Assembly: GCA_024711025.1 (NCBI GenBank)
Contig: JANJTP010000002.1
Coordinates: 1 to 64,000 of the forward strand
DNA from: Solirubrobacteraceae bacterium
Lineage (GTDB): Bacteria; Actinomycetota; Thermoleophilia; Solirubrobacterales; Solirubrobacteraceae
Length of the DNA stretch: 64,000 bases
Direction of reading: 5' to 3'
The position numbers were made by a program, and so were the translations under genes. The notes beneath the pieces are model-generated. The model was not told where the DNA came from. It did no database searches and was given only the letters and a program-made list of their open reading frames with translations. Below are positions 1-7,912 of this stretch, piece by piece; the first letter of the stretch is position 1, and each line of letters opens with the position of its first letter.

Positions 1-218
1 ATATCCGAGAGCGCCACGGCGTGATGCTCTCGCTCGGTCGCGGCTCGCTCAAAAGCGAGATCCTCTGCATCGGGCACATGGGCCTCTCGGCGCGCTCCTT
101 CTACCCGCAGGTCGCCGTGGCCGCGCTCGGCCGCGGCCTGGCCGATCTCGGTGTCGCCGTCGACGTCGGCGCCGGCGCCGCGGCGGTCGCACAGACGATG
201 ACCGAGCCGCTCGTCTGA
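1..218 (+). CDS. Class V aminotransferase, C-terminal fragment (alanine/serine-glyoxylate type)
   Basis: Only the last ~71 residues are in the window, read from base 3 to the TGA at 216-218; the start lies to the left. The stretch HGVMLSLGRGSLKSEI followed by IGHMG resembles the C-terminal domain of PLP-dependent alanine-glyoxylate or serine-glyoxylate aminotransferases, where an RIGHMG-type motif is typical. The PLP lysine is not in view, so substrate and completeness cannot be judged. It converges with the next gene across a strong hairpin. Confidence 0.7.
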   Translation, partial: IRERHGVMLSLGRGSLKSEILCIGHMGLSARSFYPQVAVAALGRGLADLGVAVDVGAGAAAVAQTMTEPLV

Positions 219-280
219 CGGTGCGGCGGAGGAGCCGCTGCACGGATCCTCCGTTCACCGGCCGAACGACGACGCCGGTG

Positions 281-304
281 GTGGGCGCCACCACGGGCGC
301 CCAC
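281..304. terminator. Hairpin between convergent genes, probable bidirectional terminator
   Basis: GTGGGCGCC (281-289) and GGCGCCCAC (296-304) form a perfect 9-bp stem with a 6-nt loop. It lies between the stop of the aminotransferase (218) and the stop of the minus-strand gene (338). There is no T-tract on either side, so its terminator role is inferred from position and stability. Confidence 0.5.
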
Positions 305-337
305 CCCCGCGGCCGGGAGCGAGCGTGGAGCTGCGCC

Positions 338-1696
338 CTATGGGCGCGGCGCCCCCACGTCTACGAGGTGGCGTACGAACCACCGCGCCGCCAGGCGCGA
401 GACCTCCTCGAGCGCGCCCGGCTCCTCGAACAGGTGGGTCGCCCCCGGCACGATCGCGAGCTCGCTCGGCGCACGCAGTCGCGCCAGCGCCTCGCGGTTG
501 AGCTCGAGGACGAGCGGGTCGTGACCGCCGACGATGAGCAGAACGGGGACGTCGACCATCGACAGCGCGTTCCCGGCGAGGTCCGGCCGCCCGCCGCGAG
601 AGACGACGGCGCGAATCGCGGCTCCCGCCCGGGCCGCCGCGACGAGCGCGGCTCCGCCTCCGGTGCTGGCGCCGAAGTAGCCGGCCGGGAGCCCGCGGGT
701 CGACTCGTGCGTCCCGGCCCAGCCGGTCGCCGAGACGAGCCGCCGAGCGAGCAGCTCGATGTCGAAGACGTTGCGCCGGTCGTGCTCCTCCTCGGGCGTC
801 AGCAGGTCGAGCAGCAGCGTCGCGAGCCCGGCCCGCCGGAGCGCGGCGGCGACCTGCCGGTTGCGCGGGCTGTGACGGCTGCTGCCGCTGCCGTGGGCGA
901 AGATCACGATCCCGAGGGCGCCGTCGGGGACGGTCAGGTCCCCCTCGAGCTCGGCGTCGCCGACCGGGATCCGGACCGCTTTCGTGATCGGCTGCGGATC
1001 ATTGTCCGGCGGATCGTCGGGGCGCCCGTCGAGCGCCGCGTGGGCGCGCTCCAGCAGGTCGACGACCTCGGCGTCGGTCGTCTGGCCGAAGTCCTCGTAC
1101 CAGGCGCCCACGGCGAGCAGGTGGGCCGGCGTCTGCACGCAGACGATCTCGTCGGCATCCGGGCGCAGTCGCTCGACGGCCTGCGGCGAGCCGACCGGAA
1201 CCGCGAGCACGAGCCGCGCGGCGCCGCGGGCGCGGGCGGCGCGCAGGGCCGCCGCGGCGGTGCCGCCGGTCGCCAGGCCGTCGTCGACGACGACGACCGT
1301 GCGCCCCTCGAGACTGGTCGCCGGCCGTCCGCCGCGATAGCGCTCGAGTCGTTCGGCGAGCTGACCACGTGCGCGCTCGAGCGTCTGCTCGAGCTCCTCG
1401 GCGCTGACGAGCAGCGCGCGCATCGCCTCATGGTCGAGCACGCGCACGCCGCCCTCGGCGATCGCGCCGATCCCGTACTCGGGGTTGCCGGGCGCGCCGA
1501 CCTTGCGTACGAGCAGCACGTCGAGCGGTGCGCCGAGCGCGCGAGCGACCTGGTAGCCGACCGGCACGCCGCCGCGCGGGAGGGCGAGCACGAGCGGATC
1601 GTCGAGCGAGAGCGGGAGCAGGGCCCGGGCGACGGCGCGCCCGGCCTCGCGACGATCGCGGAACACCCGCGGCGTTGATGTCGGGATGCTGCTCAT
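338..1696 (-). CDS. Phosphoribosyltransferase fused to a dienelactone-hydrolase-like alpha/beta hydrolase
   Basis: A 452-residue two-domain protein. Residues ~10-215 are a type I phosphoribosyltransferase with the PRPP loop VVVVDDGLATGGT at ~134-146. Residues ~240-445 are an alpha/beta hydrolase of the dienelactone hydrolase kind, with an oxyanion region FAHGSGSSRHS, nucleophile elbow GASTGGG, acid VGGHD and histidine GATHLF. Such fusions are known in bacteria but their substrates are not settled. The ATG at 1696 (MSSIPTSTPR) was chosen because the conserved region starts just after it; the frame stays open upstream without family similarity. No good ribosome binding site is visible. It is divergent from the ABC exporter genes. 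Confidence 0.85.
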   Translation of the reverse strand: MSSIPTSTPRVFRDRREAGRAVARALLPLSLDDPLVLALPRGGVPVGYQVARALGAPLDVLLVRKVGAPGNPEYGIGAIAEGGVRVLDHEAMRALLVSAEELEQTLERARGQLAERLERYRGGRPATSLEGRTVVVVDDGLATGGTAAAALRAARARGAARLVLAVPVGSPQAVERLRPDADEIVCVQTPAHLLAVGAWYEDFGQTTDAEVVDLLERAHAALDGRPDDPPDNDPQPITKAVRIPVGDAELEGDLTVPDGALGIVIFAHGSGSSRHSPRNRQVAAALRRAGLATLLLDLLTPEEEHDRRNVFDIELLARRLVSATGWAGTHESTRGLPAGYFGASTGGGAALVAAARAGAAIRAVVSRGGRPDLAGNALSMVDVPVLLIVGGHDPLVLELNREALARLRAPSELAIVPGATHLFEEPGALEEVSRLAARWFVRHLVDVGAPRP

Positions 1697-1741
1697 GGGG
1701 CGAAGACGCTCACGAAGGCGCTCGCGCGGGGTCTCCCGAAA

Positions 1742-1784
1742 GCGGCTGCAGCAACCGGGCGCATGCCTGAGAAGGTGCAGCCAC
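1742..1784 (-). repeat. 43-bp hairpin element, copy 1 (diverged)
   Basis: Arms GCGGCTGCAG (1742-1751) and GTGCAGCCAC (1775-1784) flank a 23-nt loop. Length and arm positions match the other three copies (4516, 9738, 47545) without gaps. The loop shares about 13 of 23 positions with the reverse complement of the 4516 copy, including CCTGAG. Flanks CCCGA (1735-1739) and TCGGG (1790-1794) are complementary and extend the structure. It sits between two divergent genes. Function unknown. Confidence 0.6.
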
Positions 1785-1884
1785 GTCGCTCGGGGTGCCG
1801 ACGGCGCGCCCGGACCATGTCGATCGTGACAGGCGCGCGCACGGCGCGCATCAGCAGTCGTCGCTGATCCGACCGCCGGCCGCC

Positions 1885-1918
1885 GACCGTCGACCGACCG
1901 ACGACCGACCGTCGACCG
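1885..1918. promoter_or_regulatory. Direct repeat upstream of ABC exporter, candidate operator
   Basis: GACCGTCGACCG occurs at 1885-1896 and 1907-1918, a 22-bp spacing (about two helical turns) on the same face of the helix, each containing the palindrome GTCGAC. It lies just upstream of the TAnnnT box at 1938, where a regulator could act. No regulator gene is adjacent. Confidence 0.3.
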
Positions 1919-1937
1919 CGCGCAGCTTCCTGGTCGA

Positions 1938-1943
1938 TAGCGT
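1938..1943 (+). promoter_or_regulatory. -10 box of a leaderless promoter (TAGCGT)
   Basis: TAGCGT is followed by 8 nt and then the ATG at 1952, with no Shine-Dalgarno sequence. The same TAnnnT arrangement recurs before many starts in this window. Confidence 0.45.
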
Positions 1944-1951
1944 GTCGCGCG

Positions 1952-2836
1952 ATGCCTGCGGTGATCGAGGCCTCCGGGCTGACCAAGCGCTTCGGCGCGA
2001 CGACCGCGCTCGAGGCGCTCGACCTCGAGGTCCGGCAGGGCGAGGTGTTCGGCTTCCTGGGTCCCAACGGCGCGGGGAAGACGACGACGATCCGGCTGCT
2101 GCTCGGGCTGATCCGGCCGAGCGCGGGCAGCGCGCGCGTCTTCGGCCGCGACGCATGGGCGCAGCCGGAGGCGATCCATCGGCGCCTCGCGGTGGTCACC
2201 GCCGATCCTGCGCTCTGGCCGCAGCTCACCGCCCACGAGACGCTCGACCTGCTCGGCGGACTGCACGGCGGCTACGACGCCGCCTACCGACAGGAGCTGA
2301 TCGAGCGCTTCGACCTCGACCCGGACAAGCGGCTACGTGCCTTCTCGACCGGCAACCGCCAGAAGGTCGCGCTGATCGCGGCGTTCATGACGCGCGCCGA
2401 GCTGCTCGTCTTCGACGAGCCGACAAGCGGCCTCGACCCGCTGCGCAAGGTCGTCTTCCGGGAGTGCCTGGCGGAGGCGCGTGAGCGCGGTCAGACGGTC
2501 TTCCTCTCCTCGCACCTGCTCGTCGAGGTCGAGGCGAGCGCCGACCGCGTCGGACTGCTGCGTCGCGGGCACCTCGTGGAGGTCGGGACGTTCGACGAGC
2601 TGCGCCATCTCTCGGCGATGCGGATCGAGGCGACGTTCGAGGGCGACCCGCCGGACCTCGACGGGATTCCGGGGGTCGAGGGAGTGCGCGTCGACGGCCG
2701 CCGGCTCAGCTTCCACGTCCACGGCTCGGTCGCCCCGGCGCTCGAGGCGTTGGCGGCCGCACGTCCCGTGCGGCTGACGAGCCGGGAGCCCTCGCTCGAG
2801 GACCTGTTCCTCGCCCGCTATGGCGCGGACGACTGA
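1952..2836 (+). CDS. ABC-2 type exporter, ATP-binding protein
   Basis: A 294-residue cytoplasmic ATPase of the drug/antibiotic export (DrrA/CcmA-like) group. Walker A GPNGAGKT is at residues 37-44, the signature loop at ~131-137 reads FSTGNRQ rather than LSGGQ, as is common in this subgroup, and Walker B LLVFDEP is at ~151-157, followed by the SSHLL switch region. The C-terminal ~75 residues are the extra domain typical of exporter ATPases. It overlaps the permease gene by 17 bp, so the two are surely cotranscribed and form one exporter. Export, rather than import, follows from the family; the substrate is unknown. Confidence 0.93.
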   Translation: MPAVIEASGLTKRFGATTALEALDLEVRQGEVFGFLGPNGAGKTTTIRLLLGLIRPSAGSARVFGRDAWAQPEAIHRRLAVVTADPALWPQLTAHETLDLLGGLHGGYDAAYRQELIERFDLDPDKRLRAFSTGNRQKVALIAAFMTRAELLVFDEPTSGLDPLRKVVFRECLAEARERGQTVFLSSHLLVEVEASADRVGLLRRGHLVEVGTFDELRHLSAMRIEATFEGDPPDLDGIPGVEGVRVDGRRLSFHVHGSVAPALEALAAARPVRLTSREPSLEDLFLARYGADD

Positions 2837-4502
2837 GTCCCCGGCGGCCCTGCCGCGGACGGCTCCCATCGCGAGCACGCGCACGACCGGCTCCCCGGCG
2901 GCGCTCGTCGGCCGGCTGGCGTTCCGTGAGCTCGTGCGCGGCGCGATCGTCTGGGGAGCGGTCTTCGCGCTGACCCTCGCGGCGTCGGTCTTCGCCTACG
3001 AGTCGACGTACGGCACGGCGGCCGAGCGCGCGGAGCTGCTGCGCGGGATCGGCTCGAACAGCGGCATCAGAGCGCTCTTCGGCCCGGCGCGCGAGATGGA
3101 CACGGTCGCCGGGTTCACCGCCTGGCGCACGCTCAGCCTGCTGCCGCTCGTGGCCGGCGTCTGGGGCCTGCTCGTCGCGACGCGCCTGCTGCGTGGCGAG
3201 GAGGATCGTGGGCGCTGGGAGACGATCCTTGCCAGCCCGCTCGGACGGGCACGGGCGACGATCGCGACGCTGGCCGCGATCGGCGCCGGGACCGGGGTGC
3301 TGTTCGCGCTGACGACCGGGGCCGTCGTGCTCACCGCGGCGGTCCAGGGCGGGATCCCGGTCGGCGGCGGCCTGTGGCTGGCGCTTGCGCTGTGCATCGC
3401 CGCGCCCGCTTTCGCGGCGGTCGGCGCGCTCACCGCGCAGATCGCGCCGACGCGCCGCGCGGCGGCCGCGCTGGCGGGAGCGGTGTTCGGCGCCGCGTAC
3501 CTCGTGCGCGTGGCCGCGGACGGGTCGAGCAGCCTCGGGTGGCTGCGCTGGCTGACGCCGCTCGGGTGGATCGAGGAGATGCGCCCGCTGACCGGCGCGC
3601 GGCCGATCGCGCTGCTGCCGCTGCTCGCGTGGATCGCCGTCCTCGTCGCCGCGAGCGCGTGGATCGCGCGCCGTCGCGACCTCGGCGCGGCGGCGCTCGC
3701 CCGCCGCGACGACCGCCCGCCGCGCCATGCCGGGCTGCGCTCGGCTGCGAGCTTCTCGCTGCGCGAGTCGCTCGGGGGGCTCGTCGGCTGGGCTCTCGCG
3801 ATGGCGCTCACCGGCCTGATCTTCGGCTTCGTCTCGAAGGCCGTCGCCGACCTCGCCCGGACCTCCGCCGGTCTGCGCGAGCACGTGCGCAGCACGACGT
3901 CGGCGCCCATCGACATCGCCAGCGCGAGGGGCTACCTGGCGCTCGTCTTCATCTTCCTCGCCGTCGCCCTGAGCCTCTATGCCGCCTCGCACGCCACGGC
4001 GGCGCGCGAGGAGGAGGCGACCGGCCGGCTCGACACGCTGCTCGGCCAGCCGGTGACGCGCCGGCGCTGGCTCGCCGGCCGCGTGCTGGTCGCCGCGACC
4101 TGCGTTGCCGTCGTGGCGCTCGTCACCGGGCTCGCCGCATGGGCGGGCGCAGCCGCCGGCGGCGCCGAGGCCGGGCTCGGCGACCTGCTGAAGGCCTCGC
4201 TCAACGCGCTGCCGGTCGTCGCGCTCTTCCTCGGGCTCTCGGTCTTGGGGTTCGCCGTCGCGCCCCGCCACACCGGTGCGATCGGATTCGGCCTCGTCGG
4301 CTTCGCGTACCTGTGGGAGCAGACCGGGGCGATCGTGCGCGCGCCGGAGTGGGTGCTGTCGATCTCGCCCTTCCACTGGCTCGCGCTCGTCCCGGCGGAG
4401 CCGTTCGACGTGAGCGCCTCGCTGGCGATGCTCGCGGCGGGGGCGACCGCGGCGCTCGTCGGGATCGAGCTGTTTCACCGGCGCGATCTCGTGAGCGCGT
4501 AG
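2820..4502 (+). CDS. ABC-2 type exporter, double-length permease
   Basis: A 560-residue membrane protein with two similar halves (about 30-280 and 310-555), each with around six hydrophobic segments, so one chain probably supplies both transmembrane halves. The motif RLLRGEEDRGRWE in the first half and AREEEATGRLDTLLGQPVTRRRW in part in the second mark the cytoplasmic loop typical of the polyketide-antibiotic exporter family. The start ATG at 2820 lies inside the ATPase gene; the preceding GCCCGCT gives no obvious ribosome binding site, consistent with translational coupling. Copy 2 of the 43-bp hairpin begins 14 nt after its stop codon. Confidence 0.88.
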   Translation: MARTTESPAALPRTAPIASTRTTGSPAALVGRLAFRELVRGAIVWGAVFALTLAASVFAYESTYGTAAERAELLRGIGSNSGIRALFGPAREMDTVAGFTAWRTLSLLPLVAGVWGLLVATRLLRGEEDRGRWETILASPLGRARATIATLAAIGAGTGVLFALTTGAVVLTAAVQGGIPVGGGLWLALALCIAAPAFAAVGALTAQIAPTRRAAAALAGAVFGAAYLVRVAADGSSSLGWLRWLTPLGWIEEMRPLTGARPIALLPLLAWIAVLVAASAWIARRRDLGAAALARRDDRPPRHAGLRSAASFSLRESLGGLVGWALAMALTGLIFGFVSKAVADLARTSAGLREHVRSTTSAPIDIASARGYLALVFIFLAVALSLYAASHATAAREEEATGRLDTLLGQPVTRRRWLAGRVLVAATCVAVVALVTGLAAWAGAAAGGAEAGLGDLLKASLNALPVVALFLGLSVLGFAVAPRHTGAIGFGLVGFAYLWEQTGAIVRAPEWVLSISPFHWLALVPAEPFDVSASLAMLAAGATAALVGIELFHRRDLVSA

Positions 4503-4515
4503 CACTGCCCGGGTT

Positions 4516-4558
4516 GTGGCTGCAGTAGCTCAGGTATGGGGTGTGTTTCTGCAGCCAC
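4516..4558 (+). repeat. 43-bp hairpin element, copy 2
   Basis: Perfect 10-bp arms GTGGCTGCAG (4516-4525) and CTGCAGCCAC (4549-4558) around a 23-nt loop that starts TAGCTCAGG and ends GGGGTGTGTTT. Flanks CCCGG (4508-4512) and CCGGG (4562-4566) are complementary. It lies directly downstream of the exporter operon, in the opposite orientation to copies 1 and 3 and the same orientation as copy 4. Confidence 0.85.
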
Positions 4559-4780
4559 GTTCCGGGCGCGGTGGCGAGGGCACGAAGGCGGCACGGTTCT
4601 GTCACGGAGCCGTGCGCCATCCGCGGAGCTTCGCCGCCGATCACGGGCTCCGCGTCGACGCCGGTCGCTGGGTGGCATGAGCGTGGCCGGCGCGCCGGCC
4701 GCGTCCCGCCTGGGCAGAAAGCCGGGCGATCGCGCACAATGGGGGTTGGCCCGCCTCTGCGGGATGGCCTCGAACAGGTG

Positions 4781-6613
4781 ATGCGTGCCGTGATGAACAC
4801 GACTGGTTCCGCCCAGACGCCAACCCGTACCGCCGCCGGTCCTCCGCCGGGTCGCCCGCGCAGCCTCGGGGCGATGGCGCTCGAGGCTGCCGCGCGCCGC
4901 AGCGGCGCGGCGCTGACGGTCGCCGGCGGCGAGCGCACGCTCTCGTACGACGAGCTGGGGCGGGAGCTGCGCGAGATCGCCGGCGGGCTGATCGCGCTCG
5001 GGGTCGCCGCCGGCGACCGCGTGTCGATCCTCGCCGAGACGCGTCTGGAGTGGGCGCTGGCGGACCTCGGCTCGCTCTGCGCCGGCGCGGTCGTCGCCCC
5101 GATCTACCACACGAACTCCCCGGACGAGTGCGCCTACGTGCTCGCCCACGCGGGCTCGCGCGTGGTCTTCTGCGAGGACGCGGCGCAGGTCGCGAAGATC
5201 GCGCAGGTGCGCTCGCAGTGCCCCGAGCTCGAGCACGTCGTCGTGATCGAGGGCGAGGCGCCGGGCGCGCTGACGCTCGGCGATCTCCGCTCACGCGCGG
5301 GCGCGCCCGATCTCGTCGACGAGCGCGTCGCGGCGATCCGCCCCGACGACCTGGCCACGCTCGTCTACACGTCGGGCACGACCGGTCCGCCGAAGGGCTG
5401 CATGCTGACGCACTCCAACGTCCTGGAGACGATGCGGCTCTACACGAGGCGGCTGGGCCTCGACCGCGAGCCCCCGTCGATCTTCATGTTCCTGCCGCTG
5501 GCCCACGTGCTGGCTCGCGTGACGCAGCTCGTGACGATCGACGTCGGCGGGACGTTGATCTTCTGGCGGGGCGACCCGAAGCTGCTGGCCGACGACCTCA
5601 AGGAGGCCCAGCCGACGCACGTCCCAGCTGTCCCACGCATCTACGAGAAGGTCCAGCGCGCGATCCTCGACCGCGTCGAGGCGGGCGAGCGCCTGAAGCG
5701 CGAGCTGTTCGGCTGGGCGCTGCGCGAGGGGCATGCGATGCGCGCCGTGGAGCGGGGCGGCGGCTCCCCCGGGCCCCTCCAGCGCGTTCGGCACGCGCTC
5801 GCCGACCGGCTCGTCCTGCGCCAGGTTCGCAGCGTCTTCGGCGGGCGGCTGCAGCAGGCGCTGGTCGGCGCGGCGCCGATCGGCGCCGACGTGCTCGAGT
5901 TCTTCGATGCGTGCGGCGTCGAGATCCTCGAGGGCTATGGGATGACGGAGAGCTGCGCCGCCGCGACGCTGAACCTGCCGGGCTCGCCGCGCTTCGGAAC
6001 GGTCGGCCCGCCGCTCGACGAGACGCAGGTCGCGATCGACGACGACGGCGAGGTGCTGCTGCGCGGCCCCAACGTGTTCCCCGGCTACTACCGCGACGAG
6101 GCGGCGACTCGCGAGACGCTGCGCGACGGCTGGCTGCTGACCGGCGACCTCGGTGAGCTCGACGCCGAGGGCTGCCTGCGGCTGACCGGCCGCAAGAAGG
6201 ACATCATCATCACTTCGTCGGGCAAGAACGTGACGCCGGTCAACATCGAGAACGCGCTGCGCGAGTCGCGCTGGGTGTCGGAAGCCGTCGTCTACGGCGA
6301 CAGGCGCCAGTACCTCGTCGCGCTGCTGACGCTCGATCCCGACCAGCTGGGCCATCTCGCCGAGCTGGTCGGCGCGCCGCCCGCGGCCGACGCCGCGACG
6401 CTGTCGGCCGATCCGCGCGCTCGCGCCGCGCTGCAGGCCGACGTCGATGCGGCGAACGCCCGCTTCGCGCGCATCGAGCAGGTCAAGCGCTTCGCGATCC
6501 TCGACCACGACCTGACCCAGGCCGCCGGCGAGCTGACGCCGACGCTGAAGATCAAGCGGGCGGTCATCTACGACCGCTACAAGGACCTCTTCGCCTCGCT
6601 CTACGACGACTGA
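4781..6613 (+). CDS. Long-chain acyl-CoA synthetase (AMP-forming)
   Basis: A 610-residue ligase that activates fatty acids with ATP and CoA for beta-oxidation or lipid synthesis. Visible motifs are the P-loop YTSGTTGPPKGCMLTH, the GYGMTE adenylate motif, the TGDLG motif and GRKKDIIITSSGKNVTP, the hinge/FACS signature of membrane-associated long-chain synthetases. The open frame reaches back to 4541, but that would start inside the 43-bp repeat and add an unrelated 80-residue extension. The ATG at 4781 is preferred because it gives the normal family length; ATG 4793 is possible. It stands alone, followed by a tandem-repeat spacer. Confidence 0.9.
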   Translation: MRAVMNTTGSAQTPTRTAAGPPPGRPRSLGAMALEAAARRSGAALTVAGGERTLSYDELGRELREIAGGLIALGVAAGDRVSILAETRLEWALADLGSLCAGAVVAPIYHTNSPDECAYVLAHAGSRVVFCEDAAQVAKIAQVRSQCPELEHVVVIEGEAPGALTLGDLRSRAGAPDLVDERVAAIRPDDLATLVYTSGTTGPPKGCMLTHSNVLETMRLYTRRLGLDREPPSIFMFLPLAHVLARVTQLVTIDVGGTLIFWRGDPKLLADDLKEAQPTHVPAVPRIYEKVQRAILDRVEAGERLKRELFGWALREGHAMRAVERGGGSPGPLQRVRHALADRLVLRQVRSVFGGRLQQALVGAAPIGADVLEFFDACGVEILEGYGMTESCAAATLNLPGSPRFGTVGPPLDETQVAIDDDGEVLLRGPNVFPGYYRDEAATRETLRDGWLLTGDLGELDAEGCLRLTGRKKDIIITSSGKNVTPVNIENALRESRWVSEAVVYGDRRQYLVALLTLDPDQLGHLAELVGAPPAADAATLSADPRARAALQADVDAANARFARIEQVKRFAILDHDLTQAAGELTPTLKIKRAVIYDRYKDLFASLYDD

Positions 6614-6661
6614 TCGCGACGCGCCCGGCCGGGTCGGACGCGGGCGCCGCGAGAGGCGCCG

Positions 6662-6801
6662 CCCCAGCCTCGTCTGGCGTCTCGGGCAGCGCCGCCCCAG
6701 CCTCGTCTCGCGCCTCGAGCAGCGCCGCCCCAGCCTCGTCTCGCGCCTCGAGCGGCGGTTCGCCCCAGCCTCGTCTCGCGCCTCGAGCGGCGGCTCGCCC
6801 C
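6662..6801. repeat. Tandem repeat, 33-35 bp unit, about four and a partial copies
   Basis: The block CCCCAGCCTCGTCT begins at 6662, 6695, 6728 and 6763, and a partial copy starts near 6798, giving periods of 33, 33, 35 and 35 bp. The rest of the unit is a CGCGCCTCGAGCGGCG-like segment with small changes. It fills most of the 234-bp gap between the acyl-CoA synthetase and the next gene and is not a plausible coding sequence. Confidence 0.8.
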
Positions 6802-6835
6802 GGGCGCCCCCTTGTCCCGCCGGTCGCGGCCTCCT

Positions 6836-6841
6836 TAGAAT
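6836..6841 (+). promoter_or_regulatory. -10 box of a leaderless promoter (TAGAAT)
   Basis: TAGAAT, then 6 nt, then the ATG at 6848; no Shine-Dalgarno sequence precedes the start. Confidence 0.5.
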
Positions 6842-6847
6842 CGCGCC

Positions 6848-7480
6848 ATGGCCGACATCGCCGTCCCGGCCTCAGCCGTCGCGGGGCCCGCGGGACAGCA
6901 GGGGCTCCCGCCGACAGCGGTCGAGATCCCGGACTTCGAGATCGTCCCGCTCAAGGGCCTGCCGATCGTCGGCGCCGTGTTCGCGGCGCTGATCGCCGCG
7001 ATCGCCGTCAACGAGCTCTGGCCGCTGGAGTTCCTGCACGTCGCCTTCGGAGCGGCGTGGACGATCATCGACCTGTTCCTCGGCTTCGTGCTCGGGCCGA
7101 TCATGGGACGCATGTCCGTCCCGGCGCGGGTGCAGTTCATCACGCGGCTGATGCCGAAGATGGTCCTGATCATGCCGACGGTCGTGACGGTCACGCTCGC
7201 GGCAGGCTGGCAGCTCGGGCACCTGCTCGGGACGGTCGACTCCTCGTACTACAACCACGGCTGGATCGTCGCGAGCTACATCGTCGTCGGCATCATGGCC
7301 GTGATCGCGCTCGGCCTCCTCGAGCCGGCGAACATCGCCGTGCTCGCCGAGCTCAAGAAGCCCCGGCCGAACCCGACGGTGATCGAGCGGCTGATGAAGC
7401 GGTTCATCTACACCGCGGCGATCACCGGCGCGATGCAGATCGCGACGCTCGTGATCATGACCAAGGTCGCGGTCGGATGA
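6848..7480 (+). CDS. Integral membrane protein of unknown function
   Basis: A 210-residue protein with a ~40-residue soluble N-terminus and about five hydrophobic segments (for example near 41-58, 65-82, 100-120, 140-160 and 188-208). I do not recognise a named family; the layout with a conserved FLHVAFGAAW segment is loosely like small DUF2269/CopD-type membrane proteins, but that is a guess. The start is fixed by the leaderless -10 box just upstream. Its stop overlaps the next start (ATGA at 7477-7480), so the two membrane proteins are made together and may form a complex. Confidence 0.75.
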   Translation: MADIAVPASAVAGPAGQQGLPPTAVEIPDFEIVPLKGLPIVGAVFAALIAAIAVNELWPLEFLHVAFGAAWTIIDLFLGFVLGPIMGRMSVPARVQFITRLMPKMVLIMPTVVTVTLAAGWQLGHLLGTVDSSYYNHGWIVASYIVVGIMAVIALGLLEPANIAVLAELKKPRPNPTVIERLMKRFIYTAAITGAMQIATLVIMTKVAVG

Positions 7481-7899
7481 GCGAGCGCCGGCTGCCGCCC
7501 GTCACCCAGGTCGGCATGGCCTCGCTGGCGCTGATCGTCGCCGGTGGGATCTACCTTGCGTCGCACCTGCCGAACGACGTGCCGCTCGGGCCCGCGGTGG
7601 CGCTGCTGGTCGCCTCCGCGCTGCTGCTCGCCGGCAACCTCCTCACGCTGGCGCGAGTCGAGGGCTTCGCCTGGGGGAGGTTCTTCGAGGTGGCCAAGTG
7701 GGCCGTGCTCGCCTACGCGATCACGGCCGGGCTGATCGAGTACGCCTTCGTGCGCAACCACCTCACCGGGGGCCCGCTCGTCGTGCTGACCCTCTCGCTC
7801 GTCGTCTACGCGCTCCACGTCCCCGTGCTGATCGCGTTCACCGTCGCGCGCTACCACGAGCCGGCCGGCTCGCCGGCGGCAGCCGGATCCGGGGAATGA
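7477..7899 (+). CDS. Small four-helix membrane protein of unknown function
   Basis: A 140-residue protein with about four transmembrane segments (roughly residues 12-28, 37-55, 68-90 and 97-120) and a short polar C-terminus. It starts at the ATG inside the stop of the preceding membrane protein (ATGA overlap). I recognise no family. The coupled start suggests it works with the upstream 210-residue protein. Confidence 0.7.
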   Translation: MSERRLPPVTQVGMASLALIVAGGIYLASHLPNDVPLGPAVALLVASALLLAGNLLTLARVEGFAWGRFFEVAKWAVLAYAITAGLIEYAFVRNHLTGGPLVVLTLSLVVYALHVPVLIAFTVARYHEPAGSPAAAGSGE

Positions 7900-7912
7900 C
7901 GGCGGCCGCGCG

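Noticed and set aside
221-1678. Long plus-strand open frame opposite the phosphoribosyltransferase-hydrolase
   Set aside because: It is rich in Arg/Gly without motifs, typical of antisense frames in GC-rich DNA, while the minus strand has clear catalytic motifs.
4516-4558. tRNA gene fragment because of the TAGCTCAGG sequence
   Set aside because: No acceptor, anticodon or T-arm follows; the sequence is the loop of a shorter hairpin found in four copies.
4541-4780. N-terminal extension of the acyl-CoA synthetase
   Set aside because: The first ATG lies in the 43-bp hairpin element and the extra 80 residues show no family similarity.
6662-6801. CRISPR array
   Set aside because: Units follow each other without distinct spacers, have no palindromic repeat structure, and no cas genes are near.
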